Both the position numbers and the translations under genes were made by a program. A DNA stretch of 11,093 nt from Alphaproteobacteria bacterium. GTDB taxonomy: Bacteria; Pseudomonadota; Alphaproteobacteria; Acetobacterales; Acetobacteraceae. The notes under the pieces were generated by a model, which saw nothing but the letters and a program-made list of their open reading frames with translations, was not told where the DNA came from and did no database searches. Shown in pieces: positions 1 through 7,589 of this stretch (position 1 is the first letter of the stretch; each line of letters begins with the position of its first letter). Location of the stretch: NCBI GenBank assembly GCA_026225015.1, contig JAMFRY010000004.1, positions 1 to 11,093 on the forward strand, read 5' to 3'.

Positions 1-1994
1 CCGCCTTGCAAATCCCCTTCGCCACGCTGCCGGAAATGCGCGCGGCGTTCGAGGCCGCGCATAGGAAACTCTTCGGATTCGTAACGCCCGAGAAAACTCT
101 CGTCGCAGAGACCATTTCCGCGGAAGCCTCAGCACCCGGCACGCAGATCAGCGAGGCTGAAATTGCGCCCCGCACCGAACCGCTTGAGCCCAAAGCCAGC
201 GCGAAGATTTTCTCCGCCGGTTCCTGGATGCAAGCCCCGATCTATGACCGGGAGTATTTGTGCGCCGCGGATCGCGTCGCCGGTCCCGCGCTGATCTATG
301 AGGCCAACGCCACCACCATCATCGAACCCGGCTGGCAGGCCGAAGTAACGCCGCGCAACCATCTGATCCTCAAGCGCATCGCGCCGCGGCAGCACAGACA
401 TTACGCCGATATCAGCAAACCCGACCCGGTATTGCTGGAACTTTTCAACAATCTGTTCATGGCGATTGCCGAACAATCCGGCGTCGTGCTGCGCAATACC
501 TCGCAGAGCGTCAATATCCAGGAGCGGCTGGATTTCTCCTGCGCCATTTTCGACGCGCAAGGCGGGCTGATCGCCAATGCCCCACATGTACCGGTGCATC
601 TTGGCGCCATGGGGGCAAGTGTGCGCCATGTAGTCGCGCTACGCGGCGATTCCCTGAAACCCGGCGACTCCATCGCCCTGAACAATCCCTATGCCGGCGG
701 CACGCATTTGCCGGATATCACGGTGATTACGCCGGTCTTTGATGAAACCGGCGAGAAAATCCGGTTTTTCGCCGGCAGCCGAGGCCACCATGCCGATATC
801 GGCGGTCTCACACCGGGTTCCACGCCGCCGTTTTCCAAGACTCTCGAAGAAGAAGGGGTGGTGATCGATAACTTCCTGCTCCGCTCCGGCGAAGCGTTTC
901 GGGAGCAGGAATTTCGCGAGCTGCTGGGCGGCGGCAAATATCCGGCCCGCAATCCGGACCAGAACGTCGCCGATATCAAGGCGCAGATCGCCGCCAACGA
1001 GAGCGCGTTGAACGCCCTGAACGCAATCATCGCCCGCTACGGCGCAGCGATGGTAGAAGCCTATATGGGCCATGTCAAAGCCAATGCGGAGCGCGCCATC
1101 CGCGACGTGATCGGCAATCTCGCCGATGGCAGCTTCGACTACCTTATGGATGACGGCACGCCGTTGAGGGTGAAAGTCACCATCGATCGCGCCGCAAAAT
1201 CCGCCATCATCGATTTCACCGGAACCGGCGCATCGGCGCGGAACAATTTCAACGCCCCGCCTGCCGTCACCACCGCCGCGGTGCTCTACGCTTTTCGCTG
1301 CCTGGTCGGGGCCGATATTCCGCTCAATGAAGGCTGCCTGAAACCACTCACCTTGATTATCCCGCAGGCAAGTTTCCTGCAGCCGGCTCCTGGTGCTGCC
1401 GTGGTCGCCGGCAATACCGAGGTCAGCCAAGCCGTCACCTCCGCCCTACTCGGCGCGCTGAATGCCTGCGCCTGTGCCCAGGCGACCATGAATAATCTGC
1501 TTTTCGGCAATGCGCGGCACCAATATTACGAAACCATCTGTGGCGGCGCCGGCGCGGGCCCCGGTTTCAACGGCGCGTCCGCGGTGCATACAAATATGAC
1601 CAATACCCGCATCACCGATCCGGAAATCCTCGAATTGCGCTATCCGGTACGCATCGAGACCTTCGCCATCCGAATGGATTCCAGCGGCGATGGCGCATAT
1701 CGCGGCGGCAATGGCGTGATAAGGAAACTCCGCTTCTTGGAGCCGATGACCGTCACCATCGTCGCCTCCCGCCGCACGATCCCGCCATTCGGCCTCGCCG
1801 GGGGCAGCCCCGGCTCGGTTGGACGGCAATGGGTGGAGCGCGCGGATGGCAGCATCGAGACGCTCGCCGGCTGCGCCGAGGCAACGCTTGCCGAGGGCGA
1901 CGCGGTTGTCATCGAGACGCCCGGCGGCGGGGGTTATGGCGCTGCCGGCTCAGGCGCTGCCGGCTCGGGCGCGGCCAGCATAGGCGCGCTATGA
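1..1994 (+). CDS. Hydantoinase/5-oxoprolinase family protein, HyuA C-terminus fused to HyuB (5' end outside window)
   Basis: The reading frame is open to the left edge (first whole codon at 3), so the start lies upstream; 663 codons are visible. Using numbering from position 6, residues about 1-125 resemble the C-terminal part of a HyuA (hydantoinase A / ATP-dependent oxoprolinase A) domain, including GPALIYEANATTIIEPGW. From about residue 137 the HyuB domain begins (DPVLLELFNNLF, then NTSQSVNIQERLDFSCAIFD) and runs to the family's typical GDGAYRGGNG and glycine-rich GGGGYG end. A fused A+B chain is the layout of eukaryotic and many bacterial 5-oxoprolinases (about 1,200-1,300 residues), which open 5-oxoproline or hydantoin-type rings using ATP. 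The substrate cannot be read from sequence. The protein has no signal peptide in the visible part and is expected to be cytosolic. The last 15 residues are a Gly/Ala/Ser tail encoded by a 15-bp tandem repeat. The stop TGA overlaps the ATG of the next gene. Confidence 0.9.
   Translation, partial: ALQIPFATLPEMRAAFEAAHRKLFGFVTPEKTLVAETISAEASAPGTQISEAEIAPRTEPLEPKASAKIFSAGSWMQAPIYDREYLCAADRVAGPALIYEANATTIIEPGWQAEVTPRNHLILKRIAPRQHRHYADISKPDPVLLELFNNLFMAIAEQSGVVLRNTSQSVNIQERLDFSCAIFDAQGGLIANAPHVPVHLGAMGASVRHVVALRGDSLKPGDSIALNNPYAGGTHLPDITVITPVFDETGEKIRFFAGSRGHHADIGGLTPGSTPPFSKTLEEEGVVIDNFLLRSGEAFREQEFRELLGGGKYPARNPDQNVADIKAQIAANESALNALNAIIARYGAAMVEAYMGHVKANAERAIRDVIGNLADGSFDYLMDDGTPLRVKVTIDRAAKSAIIDFTGTGASARNNFNAPPAVTTAAVLYAFRCLVGADIPLNEGCLKPLTLIIPQASFLQPAPGAAVVAGNTEVSQAVTSALLGALNACACAQATMNNLLFGNARHQYYETICGGAGAGPGFNGASAVHTNMTNTRITDPEILELRYPVRIETFAIRMDSSGDGAYRGGNGVIRKLRFLEPMTVTIVASRRTIPPFGLAGGSPGSVGRQWVERADGSIETLAGCAEATLAEGDAVVIETPGGGGYGAAGSGAAGSGAASIGAL
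1938..1982 (+). repeat. 15-bp tandem repeat, three units, in the oxoprolinase C-terminal tail
   Basis: Units at 1938-1952 and 1953-1967 are identical except for the last base. A third unit at 1968-1982 is degenerate. In frame they encode GAAGS, GAAGS and GAASI, just after the conserved GGGGYG that normally ends the HyuB domain. It looks like a small in-frame minisatellite lengthening an unconserved tail. Unit length is a multiple of three, so copy changes would not shift the frame. Confidence 0.8.
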
Positions 1995-4897
1995 GCGGCG
2001 ATCCTGCTCGGCGTAAACCCGCCAGGGGCTTGCACAAGAAACACCTGATCTGGATCATTCCGCTTGGGCTTATCGCCGTTGCCGGCACGGCTTCTGTGGC
2101 GCTCCCGAAACTGGTCTCTTCGGGCTACCACCGCGGCGCCATTGAAGCCTTGGCCTCGTCGCTCACCGGCCGCACGGTTCACATCCGGGGCAAACTGTTC
2201 CTTACCTTGCTGCCGCACCCGCAATTCGTCGCGGGTGACATCACCATCACCAGCCCGGATCAGGAGAGTGTTACCGCGCCTTCTCTCACGCTGGATATCG
2301 CCCCGATCCCGCTGCTGCGCGGGCAGGTATTGGCGCGCAGTATCACCTTGCAGTCCCCCCATATCACCTTGCCCTGGCCGCTGCCCGGCGGCGCGGCCGC
2401 GATCGCTCCGCCGCGCTGGCTCACCTCGTTGCATGCACAGATTAATGATGGCGTGGTCAGCCTTGGCGGAATCACCGTCTCCCATGTATCTGCCGATATT
2501 TTCACCGTTGGCGATGGCGCATTCTCGGTCGCCGGCACGGGCAGCATATCGGGTTATCCCGTGAGTATGTCTCTGGGCTTTGGCGCGCTCTCGGCGGTCG
2601 GCAGCACGCAAGTGACGCTGGATCTTAACACCGATAACGCAACAAATATGCAGGCGCATATCTCCGGCACTTATGATTCCTCCAGCACGCTTTCTGCAAG
2701 AGCAACCTTCGGCGCAAATACGCTCGAGGCGCTCGATGCCGGTTTTACGCAGCCTCTGGCCGGCAGCGCCGAGATAATCGCCGATCCGGATCACGTGGCG
2801 CTTTCGAAGCTCACCATGCAGGAAAGCAGCGCATCGCTTTCCGGAAGCGCCATGCTGGCGCTGAGCAAACCCTTGTTCACTGTGCTGCTATCCGGCCAAA
2901 ATCTCGTGCTGCCTTTGCAATCCAAAATGCTCGCCGCTGGCCCGGCATTCGCTGCGCTACCCACGCATCTTGCGCTCGACGCCAGCAACACGCACCTCGC
3001 CGCGAATGGTCATTTCATCACCATCCCGCATTTGCACACTACCATCGAGTTCAGCGCGGCTGGCGCCAATGTCACTTCTCTCAATGCAAACCTGCCGGGT
3101 GATACGAGCCTGTGGCTCCGCGGCAGGCTAGACCCCGCCGGCATTTTGCTGGCGAAGGCCATTTTCAGCAGTTCGGGACTTGCGGATTTTGCCGCAGCCT
3201 ACGGACTGCCCCTGGCATTGCCACCCGGTTGGCGGCAAGTCAATCTAGCTGCGAACGTAAGCGGCGTGGCCAGTCGCATGACGTTTGATGGAATCGCCGG
3301 CAATATCGGTCCTGCCCGCGTCACCGGCGTTGCTGTTCTGAATCAGCAACGATATCTCGCTGGCGCGCTGCATTTCAACCAGCTGGATCTCACTCCGTTC
3401 GCCGCAATGTTGCGCCATCCGCCGAGTGATTTCGGCACTGCCGGGCCTGACCTCGATTTCGAAATCTCGGCGGATCGCGCCAGCATCGATAAAATCCCGC
3501 TTGCACATCTGTTGATCGATGCCTCGCTCGGCAACCGGCTGGTGGTGAGGCGCCTCACCGCCAGCCTGTGGGATGGCATCGCTGCCGCAAGTTTCACCCT
3601 GGCGTCTAGCCCACAAGCGAGCCTTACGGGTTCGGCGCGCGCCATTCTCGCTCTGCCATCTGCGCAGAAGGAGGCGGCCCTGCTGCCGGCCCAGTTCCAG
3701 CCGCCGCCTGCCCTCACAAATGCGCCGCTTGCGCTCTCATTCGTTGCGACCGGCCCGGCCAATGCGCTGGCCACGAGCGCCAGCCTGAAGCTTGGGCCGG
3801 TCAGCATCACGGCCGCGCCCAACATCGATTTTATGCACCAGACGGCGCAAGGCGCATTTTCGCTCCGCCACCCCGACGCCATCGCGGTCTTCAAAGCATT
3901 TGGTGTGGACGCTGGCCTGGCCTGGCCTGGCGCCGGCTCCATCGCGCTGCGGGCCAATATGAAGCTGTCTCCGGCCGAGATGGGATTTTCCGATTTCGTG
4001 CTGTCGATGGGCGACCTGACCGCCAATGGCGCGCTCACCTACGGCGCGGATCACCAGCTCAACGGCCAGATCGACGCCGATACGCTGGCGCTGCCGCCGA
4101 TTGCGGCCGATTTCACCTTGCCCTGGGCCGATCTCGCCAATCTGCAGGGCAAGGTCGCCATCTCCGCGAACCGCGTGCTGTGGGATGGCAGCCCGATTTT
4201 GGGTTCTGCCATCGCCAATCTCGGCTTTGGGCAGAACCGGCTGGACATCTCACTCACGCAGGCCAGTCTCGCCAATGGCGTTTTGAGAGGCGATTTCTCC
4301 GCCACCGGAGCGAGCGTTGCGCCGGGCTCCAAAGCCGCTCCCCCCGCGATTGCAGCGAAACTCAGCCTTTCGGGAGCCGATGCTTCGCTGCTCTCACCGC
4401 CCATCAGCTTTGCGATCACACTGCCGAGCGGCAGGCTGGACGCCACGGCCGATCTCACCGCCAGCGGCTACGCGCCGGCAGTCTGGCTTGCGACGCTGGC
4501 CGGCGATGCCAGCCTGGAAGCCCATGCCGGCACGCTTGGCGGGTTCGACCTGGCCGCGATCGTCAGCGCGCTGGCCGCAAAAAACCGCCGCTTCACGCGG
4601 CTGCGCAATGCCTGCCTCAGCGGAGGCACGCCCTTTGACGATTTAACTGTCACCGGAACTTTCAGCAGCGGAATCTACAGCATCGCCACAGCCGGACTGC
4701 AAAGCGCTTCGGGCAGCGCCACGGCCAGCGGCAGCATCGACCTGCCCGATACCGGCCTTACCCTGAACACAACCCTGCTGCCCCATGTCCAGGCGCCGCC
4801 CAACCTGCACGTGACCATCATCGGTAATTGGGCCGCGCCCCGCAAGGTGATCCAGATGAAACAAGCCTTGGCCTGGAAACCGCCAGCCCCGAAATAA
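1991..4897 (+). CDS. AsmA family protein (inner-membrane-anchored envelope protein)
   Basis: The product has 968 residues when started at the ATG at 1991. That start gives a short basic N-terminus (residues 1-18, with KKH), one hydrophobic segment at about 19-38 (LIWIIPLGLIAVAGTASVAL) and then the AsmA N-terminal signature TGRTVHIRGKLFLTLLPHP (60-77). The frame is open back to 1829, but only as out-of-frame coding of the upstream gene. The long middle is made of alternating short beta-strand-like stretches, as expected of the AsmA-like/RBG barrel groove. Near the end there is the family's GGTPFDDLTVTG (about residues 878-889), followed by SGSIDLPDTGL. AsmA-like proteins are anchored in the inner membrane with the bulk in the periplasm; relatives (TamB, YhdP, YdbH) are implicated in phospholipid transport to the outer membrane and AsmA itself in outer-membrane biogenesis. 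There is no clear Shine-Dalgarno sequence; the ATGA overlap suggests translation coupled to the oxoprolinase gene. Confidence 0.88.
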   Translation: MSGDPARRKPARGLHKKHLIWIIPLGLIAVAGTASVALPKLVSSGYHRGAIEALASSLTGRTVHIRGKLFLTLLPHPQFVAGDITITSPDQESVTAPSLTLDIAPIPLLRGQVLARSITLQSPHITLPWPLPGGAAAIAPPRWLTSLHAQINDGVVSLGGITVSHVSADIFTVGDGAFSVAGTGSISGYPVSMSLGFGALSAVGSTQVTLDLNTDNATNMQAHISGTYDSSSTLSARATFGANTLEALDAGFTQPLAGSAEIIADPDHVALSKLTMQESSASLSGSAMLALSKPLFTVLLSGQNLVLPLQSKMLAAGPAFAALPTHLALDASNTHLAANGHFITIPHLHTTIEFSAAGANVTSLNANLPGDTSLWLRGRLDPAGILLAKAIFSSSGLADFAAAYGLPLALPPGWRQVNLAANVSGVASRMTFDGIAGNIGPARVTGVAVLNQQRYLAGALHFNQLDLTPFAAMLRHPPSDFGTAGPDLDFEISADRASIDKIPLAHLLIDASLGNRLVVRRLTASLWDGIAAASFTLASSPQASLTGSARAILALPSAQKEAALLPAQFQPPPALTNAPLALSFVATGPANALATSASLKLGPVSITAAPNIDFMHQTAQGAFSLRHPDAIAVFKAFGVDAGLAWPGAGSIALRANMKLSPAEMGFSDFVLSMGDLTANGALTYGADHQLNGQIDADTLALPPIAADFTLPWADLANLQGKVAISANRVLWDGSPILGSAIANLGFGQNRLDISLTQASLANGVLRGDFSATGASVAPGSKAAPPAIAAKLSLSGADASLLSPPISFAITLPSGRLDATADLTASGYAPAVWLATLAGDASLEAHAGTLGGFDLAAIVSALAAKNRRFTRLRNACLSGGTPFDDLTVTGTFSSGIYSIATAGLQSASGSATASGSIDLPDTGLTLNTTLLPHVQAPPNLHVTIIGNWAAPRKVIQMKQALAWKPPAPK
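3912..3931 (+). repeat. Four tandem copies of CTGGC inside the AsmA gene
   Basis: CTGGC occurs four times in a row without interruption, coding through the stretch AGLAWPGA. The five-base unit is not a multiple of three, so gain or loss of one copy would frameshift the AsmA protein at about residue 643. Four copies is short for known slipped-strand phase switches, so this may be chance in GC-rich sequence. Confidence 0.75.
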
Positions 4898-4899
4898 GG

Positions 4900-5223
4900 C
4901 TACCGTTCGGTGTCGTCGGGTTCGGGTTGCACGTCGATATCGGCGTCGATCACGTCCGCGTCGTCCTCCAGGTCATCCGCATCCTCAAGGATATCCTCGT
5001 CCTCGTCATCATCCGCCACTTCGACGTCATCGGGATCGGCGGGAATCGGCTTGATGATCTTCTTGACCTCATCGGGCAGCGGGGCGGCGCGCTTCAGCCG
5101 CGGTTGCTCGGCCGGCTGTTCGGTGCCGCATTTTGGGCAAATTGCCGGCTCTTTCAACAGGTCGAAAAACCGCGCACCGCAGGATACGCAGCTATGCTTC
5201 TCACCGAGTTCCGGCTTCGCCAT
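4900..5223 (-). CDS. FYDLN-type acidic zinc-ribbon protein (TIGR02300 family)
   Basis: The protein has 107 residues. The N-terminal third holds two CxxC pairs (C12/C15 and C29/C32), a probable zinc ribbon. The family's FYDLN signature appears as FFDLL at 19-23. A basic linker (RLKRAAPLPDEVKKIIKP) leads to a strongly acidic tail from about residue 63 rich in D and E. The biochemical role of this family is not known to me; members are common in Alphaproteobacteria and often lie next to aroA-cmk, as here. The start ATG at 5221-5223 is preceded on the - strand by GAGGG at a suitable distance. The gene is divergent from aroA (120-bp gap) and convergent with asmA (stop codons two bases apart). Skewed composition is expected for this family and is not a sign of transfer. 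Confidence 0.88.
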   Translation of the reverse strand: MAKPELGEKHSCVSCGARFFDLLKEPAICPKCGTEQPAEQPRLKRAAPLPDEVKKIIKPIPADPDDVEVADDDEDEDILEDADDLEDDADVIDADIDVQPEPDDTER

Positions 5224-5261
5224 TACACCCTCAACTTTTTTGCAAGATCAGTAGGCGCGGC

Positions 5262-5290
5262 GCGATGCCATGACCCGGCAACTATGTCAA
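5262..5290 (-). promoter_or_regulatory. Possible promoter for the FYDLN-type gene
   Basis: On the - strand a perfect TTGACA (5285-5290) is followed after 17 bases by CATCGC (5262-5267). The -35 box is consensus but the -10 box is poor. The site lies 39 bp upstream of the FYDLN-type start codon, inside the 120-bp divergent gap shared with aroA. I saw no comparable pair facing aroA. Confidence 0.25.
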
Positions 5291-5343
5291 ACCGGTTCGG
5301 CCGTGCTATCGCGCGCCATCATGGAATGCTAGAGCGCGCTGTC

Positions 5344-6714
5344 ATGGAATCAGCACAAAACCGGCCCCAAGCTCGGCCCCTGGCTGCCGCCCGCCCGAGC
5401 CGCCCGCTTGGCGGCGAAATCCGCGTTCCCGGCGACAAATCCATCAGCCACCGGGCGCTGATGTTCGGCGCGCTGAGCCTTGGGGAGACTCGGATCGCCG
5501 GCCTGCTTGAGGGCGAGGACGTGCTGCGCACCGCCGCCGCGATGCAGGCGCTGGGCGCCAGCGTGGAACGTGATGGCGATGAATGGCGGGTGACAGGGCG
5601 TGGCATCGGCGGCCTTGTTGCCCCGGATGACGTGCTGGACATGGGCAATTCCGGCACCGCCGCCCGGCTGCTTTGCGGCGTCCTGGCCAGCCACGATATT
5701 TTCTCCGTCATGACCGGCGATGCCAGCTTGCGCGGACGCCCGATGCGGCGCGTGATCGAGCCGCTCAGCGCCTGTGGCGCGGTTTTCACCGCCCGAGTCG
5801 GCGGCCGCCTGCCGCTCGCCATTCAGGGTGCGCGTGACGCCCTGCCCTTGAGCTACCGCCTTCCGGTCGCCTCCGCCCAAGTGAAATCGGCAATTCTGTT
5901 GGCGGGGTTGAATGCAAGAGGTGTCACCGAAGTGGAGGAGCCGGAGGCGACTCGCGACCATTCGGAAAATATGCTCCGGCATTTCGGCGCCGAGGTCACG
6001 GTATCGGCGCATGGCAAAACCCGCCATATCGCGCTGCGCGGCCAGCCGGAATTGCGCGGTGCCGACGTATTGGTGCCCGGCGATCCCTCCTCTGCCGCCT
6101 TTCCGATCGTCGCCGGCCTGTTGGTTCCGGGCTCCAGCCTTGTTTTGAATTCGGTAGGGCTGAATCCGCTGCGCACCGGCCTGCTCGATTCCCTGCGCGA
6201 AATGGGCGCCAAGCTCACTATCCGCAATCCATCCGTCCAGAGCGGTGAGCCGATCGGCGACATCGTTGTGGAGTACACCGCCCTCGCGGCGATCGACGTG
6301 CCGCCGGAGCGCGCGCCCAGCATGATCGACGAATACCCGATCCTCGCCATCGCCTGCGCCCTGGCAAACGGCACCTCAAGGCTGCGCGGGCTGGCGGAGC
6401 TGCGGGTGAAGGAGAGCGACCGCCTGGCCGCCACCGCCGCCATGCTGCGCGCCGGCGGCGTAAGGGTGGAGATCGAGGGCGATGATCTCATCATCCACGG
6501 CGCCGCGCAGCAGCCAGGTGGCGGCGTGGTGGAGACGCATATGGACCACCGGCTGGCAATGAGCGCGCTGATCTTTGGCCAGGTAACTGCGAACCCCATG
6601 ACGATCGACGATTCCCGCTTCATCGATACCAGCTTCCCCGGCTTCGTCGCGCTGATGCAAAGTCTGGGCGCACGCATTACCGCGCCGAACCGGCGCCCCG
6701 CGATGATCGGCTGA
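5344..6714 (+). CDS. aroA: 3-phosphoshikimate 1-carboxyvinyltransferase (EPSP synthase), class II-like
   Basis: The enzyme joins phosphoenolpyruvate to shikimate-3-phosphate, the sixth step of the cytosolic shikimate pathway. The ATG at 5344 gives 456 residues and places VPGDKSISHR at 28-37, close to its position in CP4 EPSP synthase; an ATG at 5326 is also possible, and neither has a strong ribosome binding site. The frame is open back to 4828, but that part is antisense to the FYDLN-type gene. Visible landmarks are GDKS (30-33), LLEGEDV (54-60), GNSGT (101-105), SAQVK (177-181), RDHSE (204-208), PGDPSSAAFP (245-254), APSMIDEYP (324-332, with the catalytic Asp/Glu region) and ELRVKESDR (352-360). 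The overall pattern matches class II (Agrobacterium CP4-type) enzymes, with two departures: Gly104 where CP4 has Ala, and NPLR (274-277) where class II enzymes usually have N-x-T-R. The stop TGA shares its last base with the cmk start. Confidence 0.95.
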   Translation: MESAQNRPQARPLAAARPSRPLGGEIRVPGDKSISHRALMFGALSLGETRIAGLLEGEDVLRTAAAMQALGASVERDGDEWRVTGRGIGGLVAPDDVLDMGNSGTAARLLCGVLASHDIFSVMTGDASLRGRPMRRVIEPLSACGAVFTARVGGRLPLAIQGARDALPLSYRLPVASAQVKSAILLAGLNARGVTEVEEPEATRDHSENMLRHFGAEVTVSAHGKTRHIALRGQPELRGADVLVPGDPSSAAFPIVAGLLVPGSSLVLNSVGLNPLRTGLLDSLREMGAKLTIRNPSVQSGEPIGDIVVEYTALAAIDVPPERAPSMIDEYPILAIACALANGTSRLRGLAELRVKESDRLAATAAMLRAGGVRVEIEGDDLIIHGAAQQPGGGVVETHMDHRLAMSALIFGQVTANPMTIDDSRFIDTSFPGFVALMQSLGARITAPNRRPAMIG

Positions 6715-7334
6715 TGATCATCGCGATCGATGGCCCCGCCGCTGCCGGCAAAGGCACCCTGGCACGGCGCATCGCCGAAGCACTATCTCTGCCCTATCTG
6801 GATACCGGGCTGCTTTACCGCGCCGTCGGCAGACGGGTGCTGGATGCAGCAGCCGATCCCGCCGATCCGATTGCCGCGACCGAAGCCGCCAGGGCGCTCA
6901 CCGAGTCGGACCTGTCCCGCCCCGATCTGCGTGGCCCGGACGCCGACCGGGCCGCCAGCCAGGTCGCCTCCATCCCCGGCGTGCGCGCCGCCTTGCTGGC
7001 CTATCAGCGGCATTATGGCGATAAAAGCGGCGCCGTGCTGGATGGTCGCGATATCGGCACCATCGTGTTCCCGCATGCCGACATCAAACTCTTTGTCACC
7101 GCCAGCCTGGATGCCCGCGCCGAGCGCCGCCATGCAGAATTGCTGCGCCGCGGCGAAAACATCCCGCTCGCGGCAGTCAAAGCGGATTTGAAATCGAGGG
7201 ACGAAGCCGACCGTAACCGCGCCGCCGCGCCCTTGATACCCGCAGCGGATGCAACCCAGTTCGACACAACGCACATGGATGCCGAAACCGCGCTTGCCCA
7301 AGCCCTTGAATTGATACAAATTAGGGTTCGATAG
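6714..7334 (+). CDS. cmk: (d)CMP kinase
   Basis: Cytidylate kinase phosphorylates CMP and dCMP to the diphosphates with ATP, recycling nucleotides from RNA and phospholipid turnover. The 206 residues start with the P-loop MIIAIDGPAAAGKGT (G7 to T15, Lys13). LDTGLLYR (29-36) replaces the commoner LDTGAMYR in the CMP-binding region; LDGRDIGT (109-116) and the lid motif RDEADRNR (162-169) are intact. Length is slightly short of the E. coli enzyme (227) but usual for Alphaproteobacteria. The ATG shares one base with the aroA stop (TGATG), so translation is probably coupled. rpsA, which normally follows cmk in proteobacteria, is absent downstream. Confidence 0.95.
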   Translation: MIIAIDGPAAAGKGTLARRIAEALSLPYLDTGLLYRAVGRRVLDAAADPADPIAATEAARALTESDLSRPDLRGPDADRAASQVASIPGVRAALLAYQRHYGDKSGAVLDGRDIGTIVFPHADIKLFVTASLDARAERRHAELLRRGENIPLAAVKADLKSRDEADRNRAAAPLIPAADATQFDTTHMDAETALAQALELIQIRVR

Positions 7335-7589
7335 TCCGCCGAAATCCGGCATCGTGCAGGTTTACTCAGCAGTTTTTTGAAGTCGGCATACTGGCGCAGC
7401 ACGCGCGTTTCCGATAGGCGTAGGTGTAGGCTTATAAAAACTTCAGGAAACACCCGTTCCTTCCGAAGCGCGCTTGTTATTCTGTTATCAAAATCTTTAC
7501 GAATGTACCCTAAATTCGATTGGGTCGGGCAGCTGTGCGCCGAATGACCAAAGAATTTGGTTGTCATTCATATTTGCTTAAGGACTCCG
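7335..7589. other. AT-rich intergenic stretch after cmk
   Basis: This 255-bp gap is visibly richer in A and T than the flanking genes. It holds a weak hairpin just after cmk (GCCG-AAATC-CGGC, stem of four, no T run), three near-identical hexamers in a row (TAGGCG, TAGGTG, TAGGCT, 7415-7432) followed by TATAAAAA, and several T/A-rich patches that could be promoters but match no consensus well. A - strand frame is open from 7567 into cmk, but its sequence is unfamiliar and most of it is antisense to cmk. No tRNA or recognisable transposase remnant was seen. Confidence 0.5.

Noticed and set aside
639..1430. Long - strand open frame (263 codons) inside the oxoprolinase gene
   Set aside because: It lies wholly antisense to a clearly conserved protein, and its translation is low in recognisable motifs. 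High GC makes long antisense frames common.
4828..5343. Upstream extension of the aroA frame
   Set aside because: The extra sequence is antisense to the FYDLN-type gene and the end of asmA, and does not resemble any AroA N-terminus. The start at 5344 places GDKSISHR where the family expects it.
5224..5343. A tRNA gene between the FYDLN-type gene and aroA
   Set aside because: I looked for cloverleaf arms and a T-loop-like GGTTCRA and found only an isolated GGTTCGG without matching stems.
7013..7567. - strand frame covering the AT-rich gap and half of cmk
   Set aside because: Most of it is antisense to cmk, and the part in the gap matches no family I know. I could not support a gene or a transposase remnant.
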